NCBI GenBank assembly: GCA_902786355.1
Contig: CADABZ010000017.1
Coordinates: forward strand, 1-37,428
Source: an uncultured Eubacteriales bacterium
GTDB lineage: Bacteria > Bacillota > Clostridia > Peptostreptococcales > Anaerovoracaceae
DNA length: 37,428 nt
Reading direction: 5' to 3'
Part shown: positions 17,198-23,875 of the stretch, piece after piece
Layout: each line of letters opens with the position of its first letter
Numbering within the stretch: position 1 is the first letter of the stretch
Program-made: the position numbers and the translations under genes
Notes under the pieces: model-generated
Told to the model about the DNA's origin: nothing
The model's database searches: none
What the model saw: the letters and a program-made list of their open reading frames with translations, nothing else

Positions 17198-18022
17198 CTA
17201 TTCCGTAATATCATCAGCAGCTTCCTCAGCTTCGTCAGCTGCCTTGCCTGCTTTTTCAGAAGCTTCTTTTGCTATGTCCTTTGCAGTATCAGTTGCCTTC
17301 TTGGCCACCTTTTCTACTGTCTCCTTGACATCATCGAGCTTTCCGCTCTTCTCAAGCTTGTCCCACAGAGACATAAGCTTTGCAGTACCGTTTACGAAAG
17401 CTTCTTTAACGTCATCTAAAGTTCCGCTCTCTTCGATTTTCTCCCAGGTTTCTTCTACAACGGCAGTGCCCTTTTCTCCGAACTCCTGGAGTCTGTCGGA
17501 TGTTTTGTATGCAAGATCTTCGATCTTATCTCCGAGTTTTTCCAAATCATCAGAAGCGTCATCGTTCTTGCCGAATGCACCCTGAACTGCATCCTTAGCC
17601 TTGTCGTATACGCCGACTGCTTTTCCGTTGATATCGATAACTTCACCTTTCTCATCGACGAACTCGATGTCACACTGTGCGCCCATAGCCGCAACGATGC
17701 CAAGTATAGCACCCCATGGTACGAGAACAGCACCTATAACACCTGCTGTAAGCGGGAAGTTTACGATAGTCTTGTTGCCCTTTCTGATGAGGATCCTTGT
17801 AACGCTGCCTTTGTCAACGATTTCTTTCATCTTTGCGAATACAGGGCTGTCTTTGAGGCTTCCGCCATCAACTGCATCGTGATCCTTGTTGAGCTTCTCT
17901 TCAATGTCGATAATAGCATCTACGACACTTCCGTCAGCCTTCTCAAGAGCTTCCTTAGCCTCTGCATATGTGGATCCTGTTCTGTCTTTAACTAGTTCAA
18001 TTTTTTCGAGATTGATATCCAT
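17198..18022 (-). CDS. DUF4342 protein with UBA/TS-N-like N-terminus and charged helical tail
   Basis: The function is unknown. Residues about 3-45 resemble the UBA/TS-N fold of EF-Ts ([36 protein letters not shown]). Residues about 75-135 match the DUF4342 core: a basic strand with [14 protein letters not shown], a hydrophobic segment ([20 protein letters not shown]) that could enter the membrane, then [11 protein letters not shown]. The rest is a low-complexity Lys/Asp/Glu/Ala helix with repeated [13 protein letters not shown]-like units, probably coiled coil. It lies between recO and glyS with gaps of 3 and 14 bases, so it is translated with the cluster. GGAGG precedes the ATG. Confidence 0.8.
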   Translation of the reverse strand: MDINLEKIELVKDRTGSTYAEAKEALEKADGSVVDAIIDIEEKLNKDHDAVDGGSLKDSPVFAKMKEIVDKGSVTRILIRKGNKTIVNFPLTAGVIGAVLVPWGAILGIVAAMGAQCDIEFVDEKGEVIDINGKAVGVYDKAKDAVQGAFGKNDDASDDLEKLGDKIEDLAYKTSDRLQEFGEKGTAVVEETWEKIEESGTLDDVKEAFVNGTAKLMSLWDKLEKSGKLDDVKETVEKVAKKATDTAKDIAKEASEKAGKAADEAEEAADDITE

Positions 18023-18025
18023 TTT

Positions 18026-18805
18026 CTATACCTCCAGTTCTGCTGATCCGCTTAGCACATCCGCATCAAGATATCTGCCGGTGTACTCAGAAAGCATTTT
18101 CTTAACTATATAAACCACATCTTCCCTGAGATTGACCTTCTCGAAGGTGCGAAGCGGTTTAGACTGAAAATATTTAAACACATCGATTATATCGAAAGAA
18201 GGCCGGTAAATCAATGAGCCTGATTCTGATTTCTCTATCTTCGCACAATGCTCACAAATAATGCCGCCTGATGTTACAGAAAAACGCCTGAAAGTACCCT
18301 GTCCTTCCTCTGCCGCCATCTCGCTCAGCGGTTTGCCGCAGTTTACGCAGCTTTTCAGTTCAGGACTCACGCCCAGAATGCGCAGTGATTTTACTATAAA
18401 CGCAAGCAGGAGAGTATCTGCGCTCTTTCCTGCCCTTGCTGCCGATTCAAGGTATTCGATAGACAGATCGTAGAGGACGGGCATCGGCTCGCCCTCTGCT
18501 GTGACCTTGTCCAGATAGTCAATGAATGATGATGCGTTCACAAATCTGTCCAGGTCTTCTCCGATAGAATAGTAGCTCCTGCGTGCTGAAGCAGAATTGA
18601 TGCTGTATGAATCTCTTCCTTTGAACAGTTCATATTCAGCAAAAGTAAACGGTCTCAGCGCCAGAGCTGATCTGCTGCGGCTCCTCTCATTGATGGATGT
18701 GCCTGCAGAGATCTTCCCGTACTGTCTTGTGAATATTACTATCATCCGCCTGTTTCCGGCGATCTTGCGCTGTCTGAGCACAATTCCTTCGGTGTTTATA
18801 ATCAT
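18026..18805 (-). CDS. recO: DNA repair protein RecO
   Basis: RecO loads RecA with RecR at gapped or broken DNA. The protein has 259 residues, normal for the family. The N-terminal OB-fold begins INTEGIVLRQRKIAGNRRMIVIFT, and the zinc-binding cysteines are in SCVNCGKPL and ICEHCAK. The start at 18805 follows a weak GGTGA site, in line with coupled translation after era, 13 bases upstream. The neighbourhood era-recO-glyS is typical of Bacillota. Confidence 0.94.
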   Translation of the reverse strand: MIINTEGIVLRQRKIAGNRRMIVIFTRQYGKISAGTSINERSRSRSALALRPFTFAEYELFKGRDSYSINSASARRSYYSIGEDLDRFVNASSFIDYLDKVTAEGEPMPVLYDLSIEYLESAARAGKSADTLLLAFIVKSLRILGVSPELKSCVNCGKPLSEMAAEEGQGTFRRFSVTSGGIICEHCAKIEKSESGSLIYRPSFDIIDVFKYFQSKPLRTFEKVNLREDVVYIVKKMLSEYTGRYLDADVLSGSAELEV

Positions 18806-18818
18806 AGATCACCGCTCA

Positions 18819-19718
18819 TCATTCATCCTTGTAGCCCCAGCTTCTTATAGTTCTCTCTGAGTCGCGCCAGTTTTCCTTGACTTTTACCCACAGATTCAGA
18901 TACACCTTCGTGCCGAGGAGCTCTTCGATCTCTTTTCGTGCAGCCTTGCCTACGCCCTTGAGCTTGCTTCCGCCCTTTCCGATGATGATCGATTTATGGG
19001 ATTTTTTCTCGCAGTATATCACTGCGCTGATCTCAGTGATGCTGCTTCCCTCAGTGAACGATTCTATCTCGACGAATACTCCGTGAGGAACTTCATCATC
19101 GAGATAGTTCATCAGTTTTTCTCTGATGATCTCGCTTACGATAAACCTTTCCGGATGGTCCGTTGCTATATCATCAGGATAGTACATCGGTCCTTCCTGC
19201 ATATATCCCGCAAGCCTGTCTCTGAGCATAGCGACATTATCGCCTTTGAGCGCACTGACTCCGTAGATATCATCGAACATCCCGGTCTCTGAGTACTTAT
19301 TGTAGAGAACCAGATAATCTTCAGGTCCCATCTGGTCCATCTTATTAATAGCAAGGAGCTTAGGTGTTTCAACGTCCTCAAGCAGCCTGAGGATGCTCTC
19401 GTCTCCTCTGCCGAAGCTTCTCGTACCGTCTATTATCAGAAGAACTGCATCCACACCGCGGAGAGTATTGATCGCTGTCTCATTGATAGCAGCCCCGAGT
19501 TTGTTGTGAGGCTTGTGAATGCCCGGCGTATCAAGAAAAACCATCTGGAGTCCACGGCCGTCATCATATGACTGGTCAGTGAAGATTCCTGTTATTCTGT
19601 TGAGGGTGGTCTGAGGCTTGTTCGATGTTATGGCTATTTTCTCCCCGAGCATGCTGTTCATCAGGGTGGATTTGCCTACATTTGGACGGCCTATGATACC
19701 TATAAATCCCGACTTCAT
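18819..19718 (-). CDS. era: GTPase Era, 16S rRNA-binding ribosome assembly factor
   Basis: Era binds the 3' end of 16S rRNA and helps mature the small subunit. The 299 residues carry G1 GRPNVGKST, G3 DTPG, G4 NKMD and a C-terminal KH domain with IIGKGGSKLKGVGKAARKEI. The start codon overlaps the ybeY stop (ATGA at 19715-19718), so the two are translationally coupled. That pairing fits their shared role in 16S rRNA maturation. Confidence 0.97.
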   Translation of the reverse strand: MKSGFIGIIGRPNVGKSTLMNSMLGEKIAITSNKPQTTLNRITGIFTDQSYDDGRGLQMVFLDTPGIHKPHNKLGAAINETAINTLRGVDAVLLIIDGTRSFGRGDESILRLLEDVETPKLLAINKMDQMGPEDYLVLYNKYSETGMFDDIYGVSALKGDNVAMLRDRLAGYMQEGPMYYPDDIATDHPERFIVSEIIREKLMNYLDDEVPHGVFVEIESFTEGSSITEISAVIYCEKKSHKSIIIGKGGSKLKGVGKAARKEIEELLGTKVYLNLWVKVKENWRDSERTIRSWGYKDE

Positions 19719-20212
19719 CTGGTAACTCCTATCGAATGCATTATTTCTTCTTCGCGGGAGCGCATCTCCCTTTTTTCATCTTCCTGCATATGGTCGTATC
19801 CCAGCAGGTGCAGTATGCTGTGTGTAAAAAGATAAACGGCTTCACGTTTTTCACCTGTACCGAATTCTTCGGCCTGGCTCAGCACTCTGTCATAGCATAT
19901 GACCACATCTCCGATCAGCACGCTGCCGTTTCCGGCGGACAGATCTTCAGCCAGTTCATCTGTGTCATCATACTGCGGAAAGCTCAGGACATCAGTGACA
20001 CTGTCAACGCCTCTGTAGTCTCTGTTGAGTTCTCTTATCTCCTCTGAATCCACTACAGTTACACCGATCTCTGCATCTGTTTTCTCAGGGTCGAAACTAC
20101 TCTCTCCATCACGGGAAAACTCCAGAGTCAGCGCTCTGACTGCCGCATCATGCATAAGCGACCGCATCTCTGCCGTCAGCCTGTTGTTATCATCGCTGAA
20201 ATACAGTTCCAT
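19715..20212 (-). CDS. ybeY: Endoribonuclease YbeY, rRNA maturation factor
   Basis: YbeY is a zinc metalloprotein needed for 16S rRNA 3' processing and ribosome quality control. The 165-residue chain has the family signature HSILHLLGYDHM, which supplies the three zinc-binding histidines (H-x3-H-x5-H). The stop overlaps the era start by 4 bases, and phoH ends 6 bases before its start codon. The ribosome site before 20212 is weak, as expected for a coupled gene. Confidence 0.95.
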   Translation of the reverse strand: MELYFSDDNNRLTAEMRSLMHDAAVRALTLEFSRDGESSFDPEKTDAEIGVTVVDSEEIRELNRDYRGVDSVTDVLSFPQYDDTDELAEDLSAGNGSVLIGDVVICYDRVLSQAEEFGTGEKREAVYLFTHSILHLLGYDHMQEDEKREMRSREEEIMHSIGVTR

Positions 20213-20218
20213 AATCTT

Positions 20219-21208
20219 TTATCTGTCTGCAGCTTTTGTTCCTCTGCCGGCAGCTTTTGCCTTGTTGCTGCTGTCATAGGATTCATAAGCCTTGATTATC
20301 CTCTTGACCAGTTCGTGGCGTACAACGTCCACTTCACTGAAATAGCTGAATTTTATACCTTCGACTCCGGAAAGCACTTTACGCGCTTCCTTGAGTCCGG
20401 ATACAGTTCCTCCGGGCAGGTCTATCTGTGTGATATCACCTGTCACCACTACTTTGGAGTTGAATCCCATACGGGTGAGGAACATCTTCATCTGCTCTCT
20501 TGTCGTATTCTGCGCTTCATCAAGAATGATGAAGGCATTATCCAGAGTGCGTCCTCTCATATATGCAAGCGGCACGACCTCGATGACGCCTTTCTCTCTC
20601 AGCTTGGCAGATGCATCCATTCCGAGGACATCGTACAGAGCATCATAAAGAGGTCTGAGATAAGGATCCACCTTCTCCTGCATGTCGCCCGGAAGAAATC
20701 CGAGTCTTTCACCTGCTTCAACAGCCGGCCTTGTAAGTATGATCCTTTCGATCTCTCTGTTCTTATACGCGCTTACAGCCATGGCACAGGCAAGATATGT
20801 CTTGCCAGTTCCGGCAGGTCCTATACCGAATACCATATCAGTATTTCTGATATTATCTACGTATTCTTTCTGGGCCTGTGTCTTAGGTCTGAGCGGCTTG
20901 CCCATGTGCGTATAGCAGATGATATCCCTCGCGGTCTGGCCTGCATCAAAGCTCTTTCCGCCGGCTTCCATATCGATGATATAGTTGAGCCGCTGCTCCT
21001 CAAGACCCGGCTCGATCCTGAGAGCCTCGATAAGCCTGCCGATGATCCTCATGGCAAGCTCCGCGTCTTTTCCTTTTATTATGAGAGCACCGTCTCTTAC
21101 AGTCATTTCGGTTCCCGTCAGCTTCTCAACTTTCCTGACATTGGAATCATAGTTGCCGAAGAGATCCTGGACGTTGATGTTTTCAGGTATATCAAGTTTC
21201 AGTTCCAT
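20219..21208 (-). CDS. phoH: PhoH-family P-loop ATPase
   Basis: This 329-residue PhoH protein has an N-terminal KH-like segment (VRKVEKLTGTEMTVRDGALIIKG) and an ATPase core with Walker A GPAGTGKTYLA and Walker B FIILDEAQNTT. PhoH and YbeY are coupled in many bacteria, suggesting RNA-related work, although its exact substrate is not established. GGAGTGG precedes the ATG. A 423-residue open frame on the opposite strand is a shadow of this gene and yqeY. Confidence 0.94.
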   Translation of the reverse strand: MELKLDIPENINVQDLFGNYDSNVRKVEKLTGTEMTVRDGALIIKGKDAELAMRIIGRLIEALRIEPGLEEQRLNYIIDMEAGGKSFDAGQTARDIICYTHMGKPLRPKTQAQKEYVDNIRNTDMVFGIGPAGTGKTYLACAMAVSAYKNREIERIILTRPAVEAGERLGFLPGDMQEKVDPYLRPLYDALYDVLGMDASAKLREKGVIEVVPLAYMRGRTLDNAFIILDEAQNTTREQMKMFLTRMGFNSKVVVTGDITQIDLPGGTVSGLKEARKVLSGVEGIKFSYFSEVDVVRHELVKRIIKAYESYDSSNKAKAAGRGTKAADR

Positions 21209-21231
21209 ATGCCCACTCCGAAGATCTGTGA

Positions 21232-21687
21232 TTACTTGCCGCTGAGGAAGTCTTTTACAGCCTTGTTGACTGCAGATCCGTCAGCTGCATCTTTGAGTTC
21301 AGCCATGGCTGCTTTCATAAGAACGCCCATGTTCTTCATTCCGCCTTCGATGCCCATTTTCTCTGCGACCTCTATGACCTTCTCTTTGATCTGCTCAGCA
21401 GACATCTCCTCAGGAAGGTAGCTCTGAAGGATCTCGATCTCCTTTTTGTATCCTTCAACCATGTCATCTCTTCCGGCTTTTGCGAAGTCTTCAAGTGCAT
21501 CAGCTCTCATCTTGACCTGCTTCTTGATGATCCTGACGATATCAGCATCATCTTCAAGCTCCACTCTCTGATCAACTTCGTGCTGCTTGATAGCTGCTCT
21601 TACCATATTTACTGTATTTTTTCTGAGTGTGTCTTTATCCTTCATGGCTTCTTTGTAATCAGCCACGAGCTGTTCCTTAAGTCCCAT
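21232..21687 (-). CDS. yqeY: GatB/YqeY domain protein
   Basis: YqeY resembles the tRNA-binding tail of the amidotransferase subunit GatB. The 151 residues span the whole family: N-terminal helical MGLKEQLVADYKEAMK, the middle KKEIEILQSYLPEEMS, and the C-terminal GMKNMGVLMKAAMAEL. Its exact role is unproved. It lies directly downstream of rpsU, a very widely conserved pair, and 23 bases before phoH. AAAGGAG precedes the ATG. Confidence 0.93.
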   Translation of the reverse strand: MGLKEQLVADYKEAMKDKDTLRKNTVNMVRAAIKQHEVDQRVELEDDADIVRIIKKQVKMRADALEDFAKAGRDDMVEGYKKEIEILQSYLPEEMSAEQIKEKVIEVAEKMGIEGGMKNMGVLMKAAMAELKDAADGSAVNKAVKDFLSGK

Positions 21688-21705
21688 ATGTGTCTCCTTT
21701 CTTTC

Positions 21706-21745
21706 AGAAAAGCAAAATGCGAACCGCCGTACATGGAGTTCGCAT
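21706..21745 (-). terminator. Terminator or attenuator between rpsU and yqeY
   Basis: On the minus strand ATGCGAAC (21738-21745) pairs with GTTCGCAT (21717-21724) and is followed by TTTTGCTTTTCT. Only 14 bases separate the stem from the rpsU stop. Partial termination here would set rpsU expression above that of the downstream cluster. Confidence 0.7.
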
Positions 21746-21759
21746 CTGAAATCAGCTTA

Positions 21760-21939
21760 TTAGTACTTGCGTGCTTTCTTACGAGCAGCTTCAGACTTTT
21801 TCTTACGTCTTACGCTTGGCTTCTCGTAATGCTCTCTCTTACGCAGCTCTGCCATAACGCCATCGCGAGCGCAAGATCTCTTAAATCTCTTAAGAGCGCT
21901 TTCCAAGCTCTCGTTCTCTTTTACGATTACCTTTGCCAT
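21760..21939 (-). CDS. rpsU: 30S ribosomal protein S21
   Basis: This gene encodes 59 residues beginning [19 protein letters not shown] and ending in the basic tail [10 protein letters not shown], the normal size and sequence pattern of S21. The protein is rich in Arg and Lys and binds the 16S rRNA near the anti-Shine-Dalgarno region. AGGAGGTGAG lies 8 bases before the ATG at 21939. It is the promoter-proximal gene of the rpsU-yqeY-phoH-ybeY-era-recO unit. Confidence 0.96.
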   Translation of the reverse strand: MAKVIVKENESLESALKRFKRSCARDGVMAELRKREHYEKPSVRRKKKSEAARKKARKY

Positions 21940-21999
21940 CTTCTTGTCTCACCTCCTGACGTCCGTAAAATCATATGCGGTGCAAACCGCAACGCTGAA

Positions 22000-22028
22000 A
22001 TTTTACTACCCGGTATCCAAAAAGTCAA
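22000..22028 (-). promoter_or_regulatory. rpsU operon promoter
   Basis: On the minus strand TTGACT (complement of 22023-22028) and TAAAAT (complement of 22000-22005) are exactly 17 bases apart. The leader is about 55 bases. It would drive rpsU and, by readthrough, the long cluster to ppdK. Confidence 0.82.
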
Positions 22029-22052
22029 CAGCAAAAGGAATTATGTGCGCAT

Positions 22053-22094
22053 ACCGCAGCGGGAGATGCGAAATCCCGCTCGATATACTGCGGT
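22053..22094. repeat. Nested palindrome upstream of rpsU
   Basis: An outer stem ACCGCAG (22053-22059) / CTGCGGT (22088-22094) encloses an inner stem AGCGGGA (22058-22064) / TCCCGCT (22074-22080). It lies upstream of both divergent promoters. No T tract follows and I recognise no known motif. Confidence 0.6.
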
Positions 22095-22172
22095 CTGTTT
22101 GGTTCTATGCTCTTGTCTGATACATTGTACCACAAGATTTATGTGTTGCAGCAGAAAACGAGCACAATATGT

Positions 22173-22201
22173 TTGAAAAAGCACTTATCATGTCATATTA
22201 T
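22173..22201 (+). promoter_or_regulatory. Promoter of the cell-wall amidase gene
   Basis: TTGAAA (22173-22178) and TATTAT (22196-22201) are separated by exactly 17 bases, giving a leader of about 35 bases. Confidence 0.75.
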
Positions 22202-22243
22202 TATATAAAAATCGGTATTGGAAATTCGAATCGGAGATACATC

Positions 22244-23152
22244 ATGCAGCTTACAGATGCTGAAATCAAAGAAATACTCGCCCGTCAGAAACTAAGAAAA
22301 CGGATGCAGCAGAAGAGAAAGCGCAGGAGAATGATCTTCTTTATTCTTCTTATTATTATAGTTGCGCTTATCGTCATTCTGAAGCCTGCTGTCCGCATAT
22401 CCGAGCGGCTCGAAGAAAGGAACCGGAAAGCTGCACGCGAGGCCTCTTATACCGGACCTCCGCGCGGAACGATTTTTATTGATCCGGGACATGGCGGAAT
22501 GGATTCAGGATCTGTGGGGGAAGAAAAAAGATACGAAAAGGACGATACTCTCAGGCTGTCCACCGAGATAAGAAGTTATCTCGAGTCTTATGGATTCACA
22601 GTCGTTATGTCGAGGACAGAGGATAAGGAGATAGACCGCGATGTAAGAGGAAAAATGGCTAACGATGCGGGTGCAAAGCTCTTCATATCCATTCACAGAA
22701 ATAAAGCTGAAAGCGATGGTCAGGGCGTAGAAGCATATATCCCGAAACGCAACGACGAAGGTTCAAGACTGCTCGCTGACAACCTGCTGAATGCACTTGA
22801 AAAAGAAGGTTTTGTAAAGCGCAAGGTGACAGCAGGTACTCTGAACGATCCGGATTCAGACTATGAAGAGAACGCTGCGGCCACTATGCCTGCAGTCCTC
22901 CTTGAAGTCGGTTTTATCAGCAGTGATACAGACAATGCTCTTTTCGATGATAATCTCGGAAGAAATGCCAGGGCCATTTCTAAAGCGATCGATAAGACAT
23001 TCATGACTCTCTACGAACCAGAAAAGGCTGCCGAAGCAGCCGAAGAAGAAGCACGTATGAAGAAACTCACAGATGAGATTCTCTATACAACTCTTGAAGG
23101 TATGTCAGGACTTGTCCCGACCCACTCCAAGGAGACAGAATTCCAGAAATAG
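22244..23152 (+). CDS. Membrane-anchored N-acetylmuramoyl-L-alanine amidase (Amidase_3)
   Basis: The enzyme cleaves the bond between MurNAc and the stem peptide in the cell wall. From the ATG at 22244 (MQLTDAEIKE, with GGAG before it) there are 302 residues: a very basic cytoplasmic start, one membrane segment at about 30-47, and an external zinc amidase domain from about 75. Likely zinc ligands are His83 (DPGHGG), Glu98 and His151 (SIHRN), with catalytic Glu221 (LLEVGF). SIHRN is unusual; SIHAN is common. The layout resembles CwlD or LytC-type enzymes, though no cell-wall-binding repeats are present. It converges on the next gene with only 3 bases between stops. Confidence 0.92.
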   Translation: MQLTDAEIKEILARQKLRKRMQQKRKRRRMIFFILLIIIVALIVILKPAVRISERLEERNRKAAREASYTGPPRGTIFIDPGHGGMDSGSVGEEKRYEKDDTLRLSTEIRSYLESYGFTVVMSRTEDKEIDRDVRGKMANDAGAKLFISIHRNKAESDGQGVEAYIPKRNDEGSRLLADNLLNALEKEGFVKRKVTAGTLNDPDSDYEENAAATMPAVLLEVGFISSDTDNALFDDNLGRNARAISKAIDKTFMTLYEPEKAAEAAEEEARMKKLTDEILYTTLEGMSGLVPTHSKETEFQK

Positions 23153-23155
23153 CCG

Positions 23156-23875
23156 TCAGAGCCTGCTCCACCTGATCTCATTTTTGTCATAGACAGGACC
23201 ATACATTATGGAAGAAGTATCTCCGGTATTGGTAGGAACGATAGCAGCTCCTTCCGGTTCAGACGTGCTGAGCATAAGATTGCTCAGGCTGAATTGCCCG
23301 TCTCTGCATTTCTGTGATAGCTCTTTGAGCATAGACAGCGATCCGCTTGCGCAGACATAATCAGCATCATATACAGCATCTGAAGGAAGTCCCTGTCTGC
23401 CATTACTGCCGTCATATGTCAGAACTTCTATCTCGCTGCAGATATTCCTGAAAGAGTCTGTCATATATATATCATTTTTTGAGTTGAATCCCAGAACCGC
23501 CTTAAAGCTCTTCCCTCTTGTAAGGAGAGCCCTTGCAAGTTCAAGCATCTCAGCAACACCAGGTCCGTTCGCGACGATATATGCCCCATCAGGCACCGCG
23601 TCAACATCAAACCCGTTTCCGAGTCCTGTTATCACTGACATCTCTGTCCCGAACTGCGTATAGATAAGTTTCTCTCCACCTTCCTTATCAGCCCTGAACA
23701 CGACCGAAAAGCGTTTGCTGTCGTAATCACAGACCGGAAAAGGCCTTACGAATCCCTCATACTCGATCATGGCAAATTGTCCGGGTCTTGTAAATCTGCA
23801 TTCATCAGATTCAAAAGTGATTTTATATATATCACTTGCAAGTTTCTCTTTGAGAGATACTCTGCATTTATTCAT
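23156..23875 (-). CDS. PyrK-like ferredoxin-reductase-fold protein lacking the [2Fe-2S] ligands
   Basis: The sequence follows PyrK, the electron-transfer subunit of dihydroorotate dehydrogenase B: FAD-site region RPFPVCDYD (44-52), GLGNGFD (84-90), nucleotide-site GPGVAEML, GFNSKNDIY, DGSNGRQG (155-162) and the C-terminal GPVYDKNEI. In PyrK four cysteines lie just before that last motif; here the segment NLMLSTSEPEGAAIVPTN, continuing to SSIMYGP, contains none. So the cluster has been lost, and the FAD motif has Pro where PyrK has Ser. No pyrD is adjacent. The ATG at 23875 fits the AAGGTGA ribosome site; it overlaps the end of the RDD gene by 8 bases. The product is 239 residues. The role is unknown. 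Confidence 0.82.
   Translation of the reverse strand: MNKCRVSLKEKLASDIYKITFESDECRFTRPGQFAMIEYEGFVRPFPVCDYDSKRFSVVFRADKEGGEKLIYTQFGTEMSVITGLGNGFDVDAVPDGAYIVANGPGVAEMLELARALLTRGKSFKAVLGFNSKNDIYMTDSFRNICSEIEVLTYDGSNGRQGLPSDAVYDADYVCASGSLSMLKELSQKCRDGQFSLSNLMLSTSEPEGAAIVPTNTGDTSSIMYGPVYDKNEIRWSRL

Larger units (their letters stand above)
21940..22243. other. Divergent control region between rpsU and the amidase
   Basis: The 304 bases hold the rpsU ribosome site and leader, a small leader hairpin (GCGGT-GCAA-ACCGC, about 21978-21991), the rpsU promoter (22000-22028), a nested palindrome (22053-22094) and the rightward amidase promoter (22173-22201). No gene is evident. Confidence 0.6.

Noticed and set aside
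20150-21421. 423-residue open frame on the plus strand
   Set aside because: It is antisense to phoH and yqeY, has a Cys/Ser/His-rich nonsense composition, and lacks a ribosome site. It is a shadow of high-GC third positions on the coding strand.
22083-22096. 14-base match (ATATACTGCGGTCT) with the complement of 34681-34694
   Set aside because: A few 14-base matches are expected by chance in a window of this size, and the surrounding structures differ.
22169-22243. Longer start for the amidase
   Set aside because: The longer frame begins upstream of the -10 element at 22196-22201, so it could not be on the transcript; GGAG precedes 22244.
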